A DNA stretch of 64,000 bases from contig CM050690.1 of assembly GCA_027574665.1 (NCBI GenBank), forward strand, positions 69,917,433 to 69,981,432, read 5' to 3'. The position numbers and the translations under genes are program-made. This DNA comes from Rhynochetos jubatus (lineage: Eukaryota; Chordata; Aves; Eurypygiformes; Rhynochetidae). How positions within the stretch are numbered: position 1 is the stretch's first letter; every line of letters starts with the position of its first letter. Below the pieces are notes generated by a model, which ran no database searches, was not told the origin of the DNA, and was given only the letters and a program-made list of their open reading frames with translations. Shown here one piece after another: positions 1-12,155 of the stretch.

Positions 1-3000
1 CTCTGTGTCTGATAGAGCCAGTTAATGACCATTAACTAAGAAGGAGACAGACTTTGAAAGGGTCAGCCCAAAGAATACATCATGAGAGCTGTTTGTGAGC
101 ATACATGCAAGTATTGTCCATGCTTCAGGGGATTATGGGCATTCCTGCACTAGCTATTCCAGGCCGAGTGTGGTATCAACAAGCCTCTGCTAGGGATACA
201 ACTTACACTGGAGAGAAATTCTGTTGGCTTCATTGCCCACACTGCTTTCCTGAGAAATGTAAGTGCTGCCAGCCAGTGGCCAGTGGCTGTTCTGCTGATG
301 TGTGCACTGGGCTGTAGGCCACACACAAGGTTGGACTTGTGCCACTTAGCGGTATGTTTTTTTCTCTGCTGACATAGGAATAGCGGCTTGCAGATCGAGC
401 GTTTTTCTACAAGGGTAGGTTTTGTCATTTAGCTATAAAGCTTTCCAAGAGAAGAAACGCAAGCTAGGAGAATATCACCCTCATACTAGACTGTTTTACG
501 CAGGGTAGTGTTTCAGTGTGTGCTCAGTATTTAAATACACATCTTGATCGATGCCGTTCCATGACATATTCCGGGGGAAAATGTGCTGCAGGCAAGGCTA
601 GGTGGCGCAGTAGGTTAACTCATTAAAGGTTTTCAAACGTTTTAAACTCTGCAAATTCCTGTAAATTTCCACAGCCTCATATGTTTATTGACACATCGAT
701 GCATTGATTAATGTGGGAGAACCTCATTGCTTTTTGTGGCTTTTCTGATTCATGATTTTTTCATACTCATCCAAGTAAAAGTCCACATAGAAAAGCTTCC
801 AAGGTACTTTCTGGACAAAACAACATAAATACTTTTCCCATTTTTTTGTACATCGCCTTCCAGGCAGGAGTGTAGCTGAGGGTAAACAGACTGGCTGCTT
901 CTAATTTGGGAAAATTAGAGTTTATTTCATTCTTACTGCCCTCTTGAATACCGCAGGGGTGTGTTTATAGATGTTTTGTATACCGATGAACCACTGTCTC
1001 CAAATACTTTACCAAACATTAAAGAAATCCTCAATGTCAGCTTTTTCCTCCACAGAAAAAGAATAATTTGTGAAAATACATTATTAGTGTGCCCTCAATA
1101 CTTCTTCCATCTACCAATAAAAAAAAAAAAAAAAGTGCAGCTGAGTCTAATAACGAAAAATTTGAAAAATTGCTGGTTTGCTTGGAAAAACTCAGAAGTA
1201 CCTGGACTGCTTTGTGAAGCTACTTAGTAAGCATTGAATAGAATAAATTATTGTTGCCAAATTAGGTTGTAACAGTCTGCTGCAGTTTCTCAGACAGAGA
1301 ATATTGTTTACAGAAGGAGGTCAAGATAAGTGTCTGTCTCATGTATTGTTATTTGCAGAAGATAACTAAGTGATGATTAATGAGTTATTTATATTCTTTA
1401 GAAGAGGTCAGGAGAGGAGTTATCAGTATTTGAGCAGCAGTATGTGGCATTTTAAATAACCCCAATTATCAAAAAGGTTGAGGGTAACAGTCAGATGGTT
1501 AATGTACCCAGCATTTAGCATCTGCTACTGTGAGGTGTCAAGTGCCTTTGCAAGGCACTGAGTGCACTCAAATTACATTAAAATAATGAGGGAACTCACT
1601 TCCTTCCAGGAGATTCTCAGCCACTGGCAGGATATAGCTATTAGCATCCAGGCAGTAATGGATAGTAGGAAAAATCCATTTCCTTCTTTCAATTATTTAA
1701 TTTTTTTATTTTTTGTAGATTTCTACTCCTGAAATGGCTTGCAGAAGTTACCAATGCTCTGTAAACACCATGCTGAGAGCTGAGTGCCTGCAAGCAAAGT
1801 ATCTCCTGTCTGCTCTGAGATACAGGGTAAGCACAAAAGCTTCGAGATAACACAGGGAAATTGAAGCGTGCGAGAGGCCAAGAAAACCTTTATGTGGTAG
1901 ATTTAAGCCCTTCACTATAATCTATTTCGATAGCACAGGGCCGCTTCAGGCATCTCAGTGTGATGTGGCCTCCTCCTTTGTGTGCAGGCACATCTGTGTT
2001 TGTTAGCTCTCTGCTGCCGGGCTTTGCCCAAAGCTAGAAATGCAATTGCTTAACAAGTGCACTGCACAAATCCCAAGAATCACAGCACACAGTTCATATC
2101 AGCCTTTGCAGCTCATATTTGTAATTTGTTCCAGGATAATCTGCTTGTCCCATAATGGGGTTAAGGAAGGAGCTGGTTTAGAACCACTTTGGAATTTTTC
2201 TATTAGGGTTCCTACTCTTAAAACTGCCAGAGCTGTGCCAGCTTTTTGTCGTAATTTCAACCACTACAAAACTGTTTCTGGCAGGTTTAGACCAGAAGAA
2301 AAGTCACAATAGTATTCCTCAGGAAAGCAACAGCAAATGAAAGAACCTAGGTGGATACAGAAGTGTGAATCATGGTGCTGCTGCTTTAGAACAGCAAACA
2401 TCTCCCACTTAGACATTTTTATTGAGCCAGTTTTACTAAGACAGTGTCCACACACTTTGTGCAGTGTAATCGTAAGAGATACCTGCAGAAAGCTGCATGA
2501 GGGAGTATTCTGGTGTTTGAGTGGTAAGGCATCCTGATGAAAAAGCCACCAATAGGTGAGTGTATAAATTATTGAGGAAGCTTTCTCCTGGAACCTCTGT
2601 GTCCTCTATGCCAGGTCCTGCACAAGTATTGGACAAAATAAATATAAACTCCCAACATCTTTGGAGATTTAATGTAAAAGACAGCTGATGATTACATGCA
2701 GAAAGGGGAAGCACAAATTAAAAATACTTGTTACATGATAAGTAGTGGTAGCAGCATTATATAACAGTCTAGCTTTGGTTGAAATTTCAACAACCTTATG
2801 ATACTGAGTGTGAAGGTGCTCTGGGGAAGCAAACACACTACATGTATTTCCCAAGCTGTTCAAGTGTGGCTTCCATTCTAGCTCTATGTCATGTCACCAG
2901 GGCTGGGCTGGAACAGCCTGCTAAGTATTCTCAGCTCCTCTCTGTGGGACAAAGTAAGCCAGAGATGTTTCTGAAGCTGGCACTGTGAGATAATGCTAGG

Positions 3001-3534
3001 ACCCAGCTTAACCCTAAACCACAGACAGAATTGTGGGTCTCCTGGGGAGCCACTGTCATCTTTGTAGAACTATGCTCTTTCTCCACTCAGCTCTCTGAGG
3101 GATATGGTTGAGTGTCTTGTGGTTCTTAGCTCTCTGGTTTAAGGGTCAGCAAGGTTGACTATGCTTGGATTAGTCCATGAAAAGACATGAAATAAAAAAT
3201 AATCACAAAGAAGGGAATCAGTGGTGTGGTACAGAAAGAAAGGTAATCAGTCAAAACAAAAGACAAAGACAAAATGCTGGCAATAGTATACTGGATAGAC
3301 ACGAGCAGGTCAAGCTGGGCAAGGCTGGAAAGGGTAATGGGCTGACATGGGAGACAGTAGTCTTCAGAAGAGTTTTAGCTAGCTGTATAGACAGAAGAGG
3401 TGAGGTTGTAGGAAATTTTTATATAAAGGATGCTTAAAATTTAGACCTAACCTGCAGGTAGTGAGGTGTAAGTCAATGATAACTGACTTGAGAGACTAGG
3501 TGTTGTTATTTCAGAAAAGGAGAGTGTGGGAAGT
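1..3534. other. non-coding DNA, no gene recognised
   Basis: I see no coding gene, RNA gene or recognisable transposon here. Open frames are all under about 95 codons and overlap each other on both strands, as expected by chance. The only simple sequence is a run of 16 A at 1119-1134, preceded by an AATAAA-like context. The stretch ends at the left edge of a retroviral LTR. Confidence 0.6.
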
Positions 3535-4326
3535 TGTCATGGTTTAACTCCGGCTAGCAAAATACCACGAAGCCACTCTCACAAATCCCCCTCCCCTCCT
3601 CCAGTGGAGGGGAAGAATCGGAGGAAAAAGAAATAAAGATGCTCGTAAAATTGAGATAGGAACTATTTACTAATTAAATCTAAATCAGTATATACAGATA
3701 CTACTAATAATAAATAATTAAAATAGTAGAAATGGAAACATATAGTACAATATATACAGTATGATACAATTTTCCACCATCCACTGACCAATGCACACCC
3801 AGAGGTTGAGGGATGAAAATCAGACCCAGAGAGCCCAAGACCCACAGCTGAGAGTGATCGCAGCCAGAGAGCCGCAGCCTGAAGGCCGGAGCCGGGGAGC
3901 TAACGCAGCAGATTCCAAGCGAACCCTGTCAGTGATAACACGGCCAGAAAACTCAAAACAACCCAGCAGCTCCCACATGAACGAGCCAGCACAGGAGTTG
4001 GCAAAGCAGCTAACGCAGGAGGGTTAGCAAGTGCCCCGAGAGACGAGCAAGGGAGTAAGGGAGAGAGAGAAGGGCAGAGCAATGGTCACCGGACCCCCTT
4101 CCCCACCCCAAGAGCCCGGAACATGACGGACTATGGAATGAAATACTTCCTTGGTCAGTCTGGGTCAGCTACAGTATCCGAAGCTGACAAAAGACCTTGA
4201 GTTCAGTACAGGCCATCCCCAGCACCAGCTGAGGCCTTATCAATGTTTTCACTCACTGTCCAGCAACAGAGTTCCCTGGCAACCAGAGTAAAGGGAGTTA
4301 GCCCTTTCCTGACTGAACCCAGCACA
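3535..4326 (+). mobile_element. Solo LTR of an avian endogenous retrovirus (fossil)
   Basis: About 790 bp that begins TGTCATGGTTTAAC and ends CAGCACA, giving the TGT...ACA ends typical of retroviral LTRs. The opening block and the later block around 4120-4170 (ending in a 'GGGTCAGCT' stretch) resemble an LTR type I know from bird genomes. An AATAAA-type signal lies near 3633. The five bases just outside the left edge (gaagt, 3530-3534) and right edge (gaaat, 4327-4331) are nearly the same, which fits an aged target-site duplication. No gag, pol or env is attached and no partner LTR is seen, so this looks like a solo LTR left by recombination between the two LTRs of a provirus. The class (ERVL or ERVK) cannot be settled by eye. 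Orientation is inferred from the family resemblance. Confidence 0.75.
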
Positions 4327-7300
4327 GAAATGTAGTGGATTTCTAAGGTTAAGAGTGCCATCAAAATTACTAGAAAATGGTTTAAGGTTGGGAAAAAATC
4401 TATGAGTAATATAGTAGATATCAATTAAAAGAACTGGGCAAATTAATGGTATATCTGGGTTTATTCTACTGAATGGGTCACACAGTAAGCTTGCTTTTAC
4501 TGAATGTGTAGTGGCCCTTGGCTCATTCTCTGTCTCTCCTAGGAACTGTTCTTCATATTCTATGTTACATGGTAGCATCAAGATTATGCCAGGGAACTCA
4601 TGATTACTGGACGTTTACTACCATGGTTTATGACTCAACATTTACATGTTAAACCCACTTACATTACTGAAACACCAAGTCTTACTTGATAATGACACAA
4701 TCTTGTCGAAGATGCTCTTGTTTCACTTCCCCTCAACATTTTTCTACTCTCTTCTGTGCTACTCCATGTGATTTTCTGATCAGCTAGGGCAATCCTTTGT
4801 GTATTGTTACTGATCCACTGCTTTACAACCAGCTTCTGTCTCCTGTCCCAGACACTGAATGACCTTTCTGATTACCAGCTCATAACTTTACATCTATAGT
4901 AGTTTGTTCTTATTCCTAGCAGACATAGAGAATAAATTATGAAGTGACCTCAAATTCACGTAAATTCCTTTTTCCACTTTTGCAAGTGATGGCTTTCGTA
5001 TAAAAAATAAATTTCTTTTGCTTACTTATGCTTGTGAGGTATTGTTCCTGAAGAAGAAATAAGAGCTTCTTCATTTGATCAGTCCACATAAAAGGAAAGT
5101 ACTCCTCAGGAAACCTGTATTATCTACTGCTTCTGACCATAATGCCACCTCATGTTCTTTCTCACCAATTCTATTCATCCACAAATTTTTCTGAAGGATG
5201 CATAAACCTTACACCAGAATACATGAATGACAACCTGATGATATCATTTTTTCTGTTTTGGCCTCTGTGAATATTATCTTGTAGCTATCTCAAACATCCT
5301 ATGTGGGAGGAGAAAAGGAATGGTGACAGACAAGTTATTTCTTTCTTTTGTAGCTGACATTGTTAATCCTTTGAGCATCTAGTGGATGCTTAGATATACT
5401 TCGAAGAGTTTGTGGTTGCACTGGGTTTGGCTCTTTTTGATTCACAGGAAGGGGTCAGAGGATCACGATAACTCTGTTGTGGTTGCCCATAGCTGCACGT
5501 TTTCTTTGTGGTAATGTGCAGTAACAAAATGCCTTGAAAGCCACTATGAAATTTGCCCAATGGCTTACCTAGTGGTGGATGCCTCACCATATAGCAATGA
5601 AAATGGAGTGTAGTTTTGTGAATGTTGGTCAAGGAGGAAACCATGGATGACAGACAGGAGAAAATAAAGATGTTTTAAGATGACCAGCAAAAAGTAAGAC
5701 CACCTGGGGTATTTGAACTGACAATTGTAAGGAGATTCATTATATCTTGAAAGATTTTGATCTGCAGGATTATATTCAAACTTCAAAATCTGTATGAATT
5801 AATGGGTTAAAAACTCTTAAATTTCTTAACTTTATGTGATCAAGATTTCACTGAAGGATTATTTGTAATTTGGCTAAAATATGGTTTCACCTGTGACAAT
5901 CACCAGTCACAATCTGAGGATATCAAAAGAGCTCATTTGTGTTGCTTTTCCTGTGTCATTTGAGGCTAACCCTTGAAGTTAGCGTAGTGTGAATAAACCA
6001 TTAGGTTGTTATTACTACCATGGGTACTCAGGCCATTTGAAAATGGCTTTCAGAATACATTCAAATCCTTTAGGAATAAGAGGTGAGTGGTGAATAATCC
6101 ATGTTCTGGGCTGCTTTGAATGGTCCTATGATGGTGTACTAAATCCCTCAGTATGAGGGATTTGCACCACCAGTCAAAGACTTCCTGAGCTTCCTTTCTA
6201 TAGCCTGTCAGTTCCTCAAAATCTATTGAAAATATGGACTGCTGCACCGTTATATTTTGACATCAATCTCAGTGATTTACATAGGGGTGATACTACTACT
6301 TCCTTCTGTTTAGATTCTTCCTCTTTGTCACATCAGCTTTACTGTTGTGTCACTGTATCACTCTCACATTTCTGTGGAGTTCCTTGTCAACTTGCCCACA
6401 TATCCATTTCAAACTTGCTGTTTCTAGGAAACTCTCCCTCCTTTTGTTCATCTAAACCCACATAAATTTCTGGTTTGAATGAATCCATCTCACCCAAGTG
6501 ATTTGTGGCTGTTCTCTGCTTGCTTTTGTTTTTACTTGCCACATCCCTAATTCTGTGTCATCCACAAAGATGATTTTATACTTAATTTCAAATGAAAATT
6601 CTTTCTGAAAATGTGGGATAATATCCAGTCCTGGAAAACTGATGACTGATGATCTTCCCTTGAAAAGCTCTCAAGCAGTTATAATTACTATGGACTGTAG
6701 CTTTTAGAAAGTGGCTCGTTCTTATCCCTGTTAAGTATGTACTTTATCAGTGTTTTAAAGCGCAACATTCTCTCTCTTCCAGTTTTTGAATTTTCCTTAT
6801 TCTTCCAAGCTTTGTTAGAAACAAGTGTCAGCAGACAGAATTTCTCCTTGGCCAGTCTTCTGGAAAGATTAAGACCATCCAGAAGCAGAACTATCACACT
6901 GACAGGGTTTCTTCTGTTTCAAATACAGTTATGACTTAGTCCCCTTTTAGTGCTTATTTTCATTCTTCGCTTATTTCTTATGCTAAACCAGAATTCTAGC
7001 AAAATACTTCATCTTTCTTGATTATGGGAGCATGGAGCTATTTTCCTACATAATAAATAACTCCTGGAGACTTTATAATTTGTATTCTTATTCTTCAGTC
7101 TTCTATTTTTTCTTTTAATACTAATTTCTTTCAGTCTGACAAAATAGTACTTGTGCTGTATGGCTCTATGTATGTCTATGTCTACTCATGCTGACAGACA
7201 AATGCTAGAATACTGGAACATAAGAAGGTCTGATAATGGCTTCTAGTCTTGGCTTCTAATCTCAGCTTCTAATGCAGTGATTAATCTTCTCTATTGTTTA

Positions 7301-10300
7301 AAAAAGCCACTTAGCTCATGATGAACGCAGTTTGGTGTTAATTTTGGAAATTTGAACAATATTTTCTATGTATCTGCGGAAGGCATCCAACATACATCTA
7401 ATAGCATACGCATGCCTAACAATTAAAACAGTTTCTTACTAAGCTGGATGTTTACAAAGTTTCCGTGAGGAGCACTCCTTACGGATCTTCACTAGTATCT
7501 TTTATGGGATTGTATTAGTGAAGTGATTCACAGACATATTCCTTGGTGTGTGAGGTTATTAAGTACAGGTTTTTAGCTTGTACAGCACTTGATTCCCTTT
7601 CTCCATGCTCCATATTATCTCATATCCCTGCCCTTTTCAGTGCTTAGCAATCGTATCGGGTGCTACCAGCAGTTTGGACCAGAACAATTTTTAAGAAGCA
7701 CACTGGAAAAAGGCAGCTGTGTTTAGATTTCACTGAAGGCATTTGGAACTTTGAAGCACGAGAAAGCCAGGTTCTGCATGTAACTATAAACTCAAGCACA
7801 CACAAAAAAATACCCACAGTCAAAACCTTATCAACAATAGTCTGATTGTACTGCATGAGATTAGAGATGCTAAATTGAAAGAAACAGTGTTTTCTTAATA
7901 CACAGATCCAGTGACGAGGTAAGCAAAGTTTTCCACTGGTAATATTGTGTTTTGATGCGTAGGCAGCTTGGTAATAGTAAAGGCAAGTGATATTAGAGCT
8001 GATCAGCTTTCTTCAAGATCTGAAAATCCATACCTATAGAGAAAGCATCTTGAAACTGCACTCCAATAACCACAGCTCGTTCTCCACAAATGAGCACTGC
8101 AAGCATTTAGTAATCTCGGACTAAAGTAGGTAATATGGCATTAGTTTATTTGCTAGCGTAGGGTTGAAGGAAGTGTAACAGGTGACCTGCAAATCTTCCG
8201 AGAAGTGGGGCATGGTAAGGCCTGCCAGAAATGATTGAATTTTTCATCTGCAGTAAAACTCCCCTTCACAAATGTCAAGTTTCATCTTTATCTGTGTGTG
8301 CATGTGTGAGTAGGAGAGATAAAAATGAACCTAAAGATGCTACAGGATATGACTGTTTCTAAATTGAAAACATTAGAGAGAAGAGCAATGCTGCCAAAAG
8401 CTGTGGATCTTGCGTGACATTTTTGTACTCAGCAGAATCATCACAAGTTGTCCATTCTTGGCAGGATTCCTGTGCGTTTGACTAAACTTCTGGAGACTTC
8501 TGACGGTTGTGTCGCGGTCTTTATCCCAGTCCAATAGGATAGTGCAGCTTTGCTCTTCTTTTAGCTGAGAAAAATGCAACTCAGTGCAGTCACACAAGAA
8601 TCAAGACCAGGCAGGAATGGATCCCTTGCCCTCTGCAATAAGATTTCCTCAGTAGTTCTCATACTTTGCACCTTCACAGCAGCTCTTTGTCTACCTAGCT
8701 CAGCATCCACCCAAATTTAGAATGTCAGTTTTATGGGAAAATTCATTTGTATACATGAAATCACAGTTTCATGTGCAGGGCAGCACAAAACTTTCCAGCA
8801 ACACGTAGAAGCCTCCACAATTTTTCTTTACAAGATTCAGTCACAGGTAGACAGGAAAGCCAGAGGAAGAAGGCCAATGTGCAGACGTGAAAGGCATATC
8901 TGCAATCCTTTCTGTCTTTGGTGCAAGAAGAAATGGTTACAGACTCTTTCTACATACTGAGATCTTGCCCATGCAGAGGATGGTTAGGGCAGAACAGGGA
9001 GAAACTGCTCACATTCTCAGAGTTGCACGTGGCATAGACCCAGTTTTGTCTTGTGCTTAATTGGTCTAATCTTTATGCTTGGAAAATGGCTTTGAATATT
9101 ATGATCTTTGTAAAGACTGGTTTTCTTCACTGTAGTACCTGGAACTCTCTTTTAGGAGCACATGGAGGAGAGGTCCATGTAATGGTTAGGACGAGTGTGT
9201 GAGATCCGAGGTTACAGTGGGGAAAAGTCTTCTCAAAGCCCTGTTCTGATGACAGCATTATCGTTACTGAGCTAGCTTTTTTTCCACGCACGCTGTGCGC
9301 TAAGGTGCAGGATTTCTTGCCATAAACAGTTACAAGATCTCACAATTGCTGTCTTGAGGCTGAGCTAAGAATAGAGATTTTCTTCAGCATGAGTCAATGC
9401 CATTGTTTGAAAAATGCAGCCTGCCTTTTGAAGTGTCCCTTGTTGTAACTACAGGCTGTCTTTTAAAACAGCAGGTTTCAAGATGATAAACCTTAGCTGA
9501 CATGCTCATGATCTGTTTCTGTTTAATTAGTCATAAAATTGTCCTGCTAGCCACCCTCCCCGCTTGTCATACAGCAGAAGAGTTTAATGATGCTATGAAC
9601 CTCTTAAAACCTGCTAAAAAAGTAGGTTTGAGATTTTTAAAGATAAAATTAAAGTCTTTTGGGGCCTACTACAACATGTGAATTTCCTGGGTTTTCCCTA
9701 GGACTTGTAAGCCTGTCACAAGTGGCAGCCTTGAATGATAGCATGTGGGTACTCAGTATGGGATTTGAATGAGAGAAGTGGAAACATGCTGGTGACAAGA
9801 GTTTGCGAATTTTTATCTTTTTTTTTTTTTTTTTTTTTTGTTTTGTTTTGGGTTTTTTTTTGTTTTCGTTTGTTTGGGGGGTTTTTTGTTTGTTTTATTT
9901 TCTTGGAAAAATTGGAAAATGCATTTTCATCTATAGCAGAAGACGGGGGTAGGCTACTTTTAAAATTATACTTCCAGCATTAGTTTTTTTAAAATACTTC
10001 CAGTGAGAAATTGCTTTGAAGTTTAATTCTAATTTTACAGTATTAGGCAGACACTATTTCTGTACAGTAAGGTCTGCATATTACGTAGAGCCATGTAATT
10101 TCCTTGTAAGAATGCAAATATGCCTATCATGTTTATTTGCCATATTTTTTCCTCAGAAACATGAGTTTCTTCTGTATCTTCATACCAAAAGCACTTCTTT
10201 CACTTTTCATTTTTGACCATACAGATAGAACCTTTTTTTGGTAGTAAGCATTACAAAAGCTTTCCATTTTCTTAGGTCTCAATCACTCTCTGCATCATCT

Positions 10301-10649
10301 CTGTATCTCTCTCTGCATCAACATGAAAATAATACACCTCAATAAGCAGCACAAATCTATCTGTGGTGGAATTGTGGTCTTGTGAGTGCTGACTGCTACA
10401 CACAATACCCTTCTGATATTAGAATAAGCAAATATGGTCTAATTTCAGTTATCCTTTTGCAGATATTTTTATTTCCTTCCTACTGCCGGTGTTTTCTCAT
10501 GAATACAGGGAGAGATCAGGGTTATATTTAAGGATTGACCATTTTTGGGTTTGCTTCAACTCTAATGAGGAGATATGGGTTGATTTCTTACATGACCCTG
10601 ACAAGTTTCTTTCACTCTGGATTTTAATGTTTGTATATATTACCTGCAG
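4327..10649. other. non-coding DNA, no gene recognised
   Basis: About 6.3 kb without a recognisable gene or transposon. Open frames are at most about 110 codons and none resembles a known protein. Base composition is AT-rich. The one clear simple-sequence feature is the T-rich tract at 9818-9900, listed separately. Some stretches may be diverged repeats that cannot be recognised without a library search. Confidence 0.55.
9818..9900. repeat. T-rich / G-interrupted homopolymer tract
   Basis: A run of 22 T at 9818-9839 is followed by about 60 bases of T runs broken by single or short G runs, including a six-G run. On the opposite strand this is an A-rich tract of the kind left by poly-A tails or by slippage. 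No recognisable retroposed body lies beside it on either side. Confidence 0.85.
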
Positions 10650-11237
10650 AATAGATACGGGGCTCTGGAACTTGAGGGCCAGGCATTGGCAGAGGAAGGT
10701 CCTTCCAGGGAGCTGCCTAGGACGACCCTGTCAGCCCCACACATTACAGCAGCCTCCGTTAAAAAAAGCAGGAGGGTCATTGTGGTAGGTGATTCCCTTC
10801 TGAGGGGAACAGAGGGGCCGATATGCCGCCCAGACCCATCACACAGGGAAGTCTGCTGCCTCCCTGGGGCCCGGGTTAGGGACATCACCAGGAAACTCCC
10901 TGGTCTGGTAAAGTCCTCGGACAATTACCCTCAATTGGTAATGCAGGTGGGCAGCGATGAGCTCAAGGAGAGTAATCCAAAAGCCATCAAAAGAGACTTC
11001 AGGGCACTGGGGCAAATAGTTGCAGGATCGGGGGCACAGGTAGTGTTCTCCTCAATCCCTTTAGCAGCAGGGGAGAATACTGAGAGAAACAAGAAAGCAC
11101 GTCTGATCAACGCCTGGCTCAGAGGCTGGTGTGAGCGGTCGAGCGTTGGGTTCCTTGAACATGGGGAGGTTTATATGGTACCAGGCCGGCTCGTGACAGA
11201 TGGAGTGCAGCTGTCTCCAAGGGGAAAAGGGTTCTAG
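10650..11237 (+). pseudogene. CR1 ORF1 remnant with SGNH/GDSL esterase domain
   Basis: An uninterrupted frame that starts upstream of the first possible initiation codon and ends at a TAG at 11235-11237. There is no ATG at the 5' end, so it is a truncated C-terminal part of ORF1. The SGNH hydrolase (esterase) domain found in CR1 ORF1 proteins is clear. The nucleophile motif reads VVGDSLLRG, with the serine at 10794-10796. It is followed by CLPGARVRDITRKL, a block-III-like VGSDEL in place of the family's GTND, and a C-terminal DGVQLS. Family members normally have DGVHLS there; the His codon is CAG (Gln) at 11208-11210, so the catalytic dyad looks broken. In active elements ORF1 packages CR1 RNA, and the esterase role is not settled. 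I judge the frame intact but functionally dead. Confidence 0.93.
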
Positions 11238-11400
11238 CCCATGAATTGGCAGGGCTCATCGATAGGGCTTTAAACTAGGTTGGAGCGGGGAGGGGGGCAA
11301 AACCAGCAGGGACACCAGGAGTTGCCCAGAGCTTGAAGAAAAGTCACTGCTCACCAGGAGAGCACCTGGCAGGCAAAACAGGGAAATTCTAGATGCTCCA

Positions 11401-12155
11401 GTGAGCAAGCCCACTCCATCGGGGGCCCATCTTAAATGCCTCTATGCGAACGCACGGAGCATGGGGAATAAGCAAGAGGAGCTAGAGGTGTGCACACGCA
11501 TGAGGCACTGTGACCTCATTGGCATCGTGGAGGTGGGTGGGACGGCTGCTATGACTGGAGTGTCAGAATGGAAGGGTACAGGCTCTTTAGGAAGGACAGG
11601 CAGGGATGTGGAGTGGGAGTTGCTCTCCACATCAGAGACCAGCTGGAGTGTGTGGAACTCCACCTGGGGAGGGAGGAGGAGCTGACTGAGACCTTATTGG
11701 TCAGGATTAAAGGGAGGGCAGGAAGAGGGGAGACAGTTGTAGGAGTTTGCTACAGGCCACTTGGCCAGGATGAGTGAGTGGATGAGGCCCTCTAGAGGCA
11801 GATGGCAGCAGCCTCACGGTCACAAACCCTGGTCCTCATGGGGGACTTCAACCACCCCAAAACCTGTTGGAGGCACAACACAGCAGGGCACAATCAAGCC
11901 AGGAGGTTTCTGGAATGCATCAATGACAACTTCCTTATCCAAGCAATAGAGGAGCCAACAAGGAGGGGTGCCATACTGGATCTTGTTCTCACCAACAGAG
12001 AGGGACTAGTGGGGAATGTGAAGTTCAAGGGCAGCCTTGGTTGCAATGACCATGGGATGGTGGAGTTTGAGATCCTTAAGGAGGCGAGGAGGGCGCGCAG
12101 CAAGCTCGCTACCCTGGGCTTCAGGAGAGCAGACTGCAGCCTCTTAGGGAACTGA
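11401..12155 (+). pseudogene. CR1 ORF2, N-terminal AP-like endonuclease region
   Basis: The first part of ORF2, homologous to apurinic/apyrimidinic-type endonucleases, which nick target DNA to prime reverse transcription. It begins around the LKCLYANARSMGNKQEEL block. The catalytic Glu survives in DLIGIVEV, although the usual following Trp pair is gone. It continues through GCGVGVALHI, VVGVCYRPL, LVLMGDFNHP (catalytic Asp and Asn present), DLVLTN, and NDH where SDH is normal, so the catalytic His remains. The reading frame changes once near 11560-11600. In-frame stops lie at 11775-11777 (TGA), 11793-11795 (TAG) and 12153-12155 (TGA). The first codon of the block is GTG rather than ATG, so the original start codon has been lost. 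It runs straight into the reverse-transcriptase half. Confidence 0.93.

Noticed and set aside
3791-4027. 78-codon frame
   Set aside because: It lies wholly inside the retroviral LTR, which is non-coding.
10686-11237. Possible host GDSL/SGNH esterase gene
   Set aside because: The domain is the CR1 ORF1 esterase. It is followed at the right spacing by CR1 ORF2 and lacks an ATG start, introns and a host context.
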